A stretch of DNA of 6,935 bases from Gammaproteobacteria bacterium (lineage in GTDB: Bacteria > Gemmatimonadota > Gemmatimonadetes > Longimicrobiales > Gaopeijiaceae): positions 1 to 6,935 of the forward strand of contig JAHEKL010000151.1 of NCBI GenBank assembly GCA_024638345.1, in the 5' to 3' direction. Numbering within the stretch: the stretch's first letter is position 1; the number at the start of each line of letters is the position of its first letter. Positions 5,453 through 6,935 of this stretch are shown piece by piece. The position numbers and the translations under genes are program-made. Below the pieces are notes generated by a model. It was not told the DNA's origin. It did no database searches and worked only from the letters and a program-made list of their open reading frames with translations.

Positions 5453-6475
5453 ATGCTCCGCACAGCTTTGATCGTACCCCTGTTCGTGACCGGCCTCGGC
5501 TGGTCTCTCCCTGCCGCATCGCAGTCCATCGAGGACTGGACCCAGCGCCCGGATGCCCGTGCCCCAGCCGGCGTGAACGAGGACGCCCTCCTGGCTCCCG
5601 GCTCCTTCGAGATGCGTTACAACCTTCAGGTCACCAGCTTCGAGGGGCTCAAGGCCGGGCAGCAGGAGATCCCTGCGGTTCTCGTCCTCAGGGACTGGGA
5701 CCTAGCGCCCCTCTCGATGACGACCCAACGCCACGAGGTCGAGATCCGCGCGGGCTTCGTGGACTGGTTCGGTGCCTCGGTCAAGGTTCCCTTCTATCAC
5801 ACCACGACCGAGTTCGCGAACGAAGTCCTCAGCGGAACCCCGTCGTCCACCGGCTTCGGTGACATCGAGCTCCACGCGCTCCTCGGTCTTCACGAGACGT
5901 GGCCGTACCGAGCGCATCTCATCGCGGGGATCTCCGTGCCCACGGGCTCGGTGGAGGAGGCTGGCCCCCTGCCGACCGGAGCCGTCGGCGAGCCCGACCG
6001 CACCCTACCCTACCCGATGCAACCTGGAGACGGTACGGTCGCCCTCCTCCCGGGCGCGGTGTTCGTGACCGAGAACGAGTTCGGCACCGTAGGGCTTCTG
6101 GTCCGAGGGCGCATCCCAGTCGGCGAGAACGATCGGGGATGGAGGCGGGGGAACAGCCTGAACGGGCAGATATGGCTGGCCTATCGATTCACGGACTGGA
6201 TCAGCGGATCCGCTCGGGTGAGTTACCTGAAGGCTGGTGACCTGGAAGGCTTCGACCCCAGGATCGACGCCTTCAGCAGCCCGCTGGCGCACCCGGATCT
6301 ACAGAGTGGGACCCGCGTCGAGATCCCGCTCGGGATCAACCTCCGGTTCCCCGAGGGAAGGTTGGAGGGCAACCGAATCCACCTCGAGGTCATCGTGCCG
6401 GTTCATCAGGATGTGGACGGGCCGCAGCTGATCCCGGACTCCGGGGTCGCGCTGTCGTGGGGGATCGCATTCTGA
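5453..6475 (+). CDS. Outer-membrane beta-barrel protein, putative transporter (MetA-phenol-pathway-like)
   Basis: The 340-residue product begins with a clear signal peptide: MLR, a hydrophobic core at about 5-19, and a probable cleavage near LPAAS-QS (residue 23). The rest shows alternating, aromatic-rich strands of a beta barrel and ends in Phe (SWGIAF), the usual C-terminal signal for outer-membrane assembly. TGFGDIELHALLGL at 133-146 and YPMQPGDGTVALLPG at 187-201 resemble outer-membrane 'transporter' proteins of the family named for the MetA pathway of phenol degradation; the substrate is unknown and the family name should not be read as function. ATG 5453 is chosen because the signal peptide starts there and GAGGG lies 10 bases upstream; the frame stays open back to a GTG at 5336, but that part looks like leader. 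It is divergent from the DUF411 gene, which suggests, without proving, a shared envelope or metal role. Confidence 0.82.
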   Translation: MLRTALIVPLFVTGLGWSLPAASQSIEDWTQRPDARAPAGVNEDALLAPGSFEMRYNLQVTSFEGLKAGQQEIPAVLVLRDWDLAPLSMTTQRHEVEIRAGFVDWFGASVKVPFYHTTTEFANEVLSGTPSSTGFGDIELHALLGLHETWPYRAHLIAGISVPTGSVEEAGPLPTGAVGEPDRTLPYPMQPGDGTVALLPGAVFVTENEFGTVGLLVRGRIPVGENDRGWRRGNSLNGQIWLAYRFTDWISGSARVSYLKAGDLEGFDPRIDAFSSPLAHPDLQSGTRVEIPLGINLRFPEGRLEGNRIHLEVIVPVHQDVDGPQLIPDSGVALSWGIAF

Positions 6476-6487
6476 TCGGGTCGTCAC

Positions 6488-6517
6488 TCGAACATCAGCG
6501 GGTTCGCTAGCGTTCGA
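6488..6517. terminator. Candidate bidirectional terminator (interrupted hairpin) at the convergent junction
   Basis: TCGAAC (6488-6493) pairs with GTTCGA (6512-6517). Inside, AGCG (6497-6500) pairs with CGCT (6505-6508) around a GGTT loop, separated from the outer stem by a 3x3 internal loop. The structure starts 12 bases after the outer-membrane gene stop and includes the tyrS stop codon. Neither side has a T-tract, so intrinsic termination would be weak. Confidence 0.3.
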
Positions 6518-6935
6518 CCTCTACCAAGTGGTAGTTCTTCTTCCCGCGTCTTAGCACCAGAAAGCGTCCGTTCAACGCGTGCCCTGCGGTGACCCTGAGG
6601 CTCACGTCGGTCACGCGCTCTCCGTTCAGGTAGACGCCGCCCTGCTCCACCCCCCGCCGCGCCTCTCCGCGCGAGGATGTGAGCCCCACGTCGGCGATCA
6701 ACGCGATCAGATCCAACCCTTCGCCAGCCAGACGATCCGCTGGGAGAGAGCTCGAGGGCACATCCGCGAAGATGTCCTGGATTTCCTCCGCGCTCAGCCC
6801 CGCGACCTCCCCACCGAACAAGACCCGCGAGGCCGCTCTGGCCCTCTCGACCCCGGTGTCTCCATGGACTCGACGCGTCACGTCCTCGGCGAGAGCCTCC
6901 TGAGCTTCTCTCTCGTGGGGCCGATCCTCCACGGC
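6507..6935 (-). CDS. tyrS: Tyrosyl-tRNA synthetase, C-terminal part with S4 domain (runs off the right edge)
   Basis: TyrS attaches tyrosine to tRNA-Tyr in the cytoplasm. The visible 142 residues are the C-terminal third. Residues 11-60 match the anticodon-binding helical region (E-A-L-A-E-D-V-T-R-R-V-H-G, like the A-E-R-V-T-R-L-V-H-G stretch of E. coli TyrS). About 80-142 form the RNA-binding S4 domain, with GLTSSRGEARRGVEQGGVYL followed by NGER, then GRFLVLRRGKKNY close to the end. This is the E. coli-like TyrS type that carries a C-terminal S4 domain. The catalytic HIGH and KMSKS motifs lie beyond the right edge. The frame is open through the window boundary; the GTG at 6932 is an internal codon, not a start. 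The gene is convergent with the outer-membrane gene, with 31 bases between stops, and its TAG lies inside a candidate hairpin. Confidence 0.94.
   Translation of the reverse strand, partial: AVEDRPHEREAQEALAEDVTRRVHGDTGVERARAASRVLFGGEVAGLSAEEIQDIFADVPSSSLPADRLAGEGLDLIALIADVGLTSSRGEARRGVEQGGVYLNGERVTDVSLRVTAGHALNGRFLVLRRGKKNYHLVEVER

Overview
This GC-rich window (roughly 65% G+C by eye) looks like bacterial chromosome. It holds seven clear protein-coding genes, plus the first 15 codons of an eighth at the left edge. The outer-membrane barrel protein and the exported metal-binding protein point to a Gram-negative (diderm) cell. The mix of high G+C, an acyl-CoA oxidase with a long N-terminal extension, an S4-type TyrS and short intergenic gaps would suit Gemmatimonadota or a related environmental lineage. 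That placement is a guess from gene content; no marker in the window decides it. I saw no tRNA, rRNA, CRISPR array, IS element or other sign of a mobile element.

Layout, left to right: the 5' end of a thioredoxin/peroxiredoxin-like gene (-, runs off the left edge); a carboxylesterase/phospholipase-type alpha/beta hydrolase (+); greA (-); purE (-); a 787-residue acyl-CoA oxidase-type flavoenzyme with an N-terminal helical extension resembling TerB (+); a DUF411/CopG-like exported cysteine protein (-); an outer-membrane barrel protein with a signal peptide (+); and the C-terminal third of tyrS including its S4 domain (-, runs off the right edge). Apart from greA-purE, every adjacent pair is divergent or convergent, so most genes are probably single transcription units. 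The three divergent gaps (46-203, 2002-2171, 5171-5452) are where the promoters should be, and candidate boxes and dyads are listed there. The convergent junctions are very tight. The esterase and greA share a CTAG in which both stop codons lie, and an interrupted hairpin spans the end of tyrS.

Functionally the region mixes housekeeping (purine synthesis, transcript elongation, tRNA charging) with fatty acyl-CoA oxidation and a possible envelope metal-handling pair (DUF411 plus outer-membrane protein, sharing one 282-base divergent control region). No complete new system is evident. The features most worth a second look are the TerB-like/acyl-CoA oxidase fusion and the DUF411/outer-membrane pair with its structured leader.
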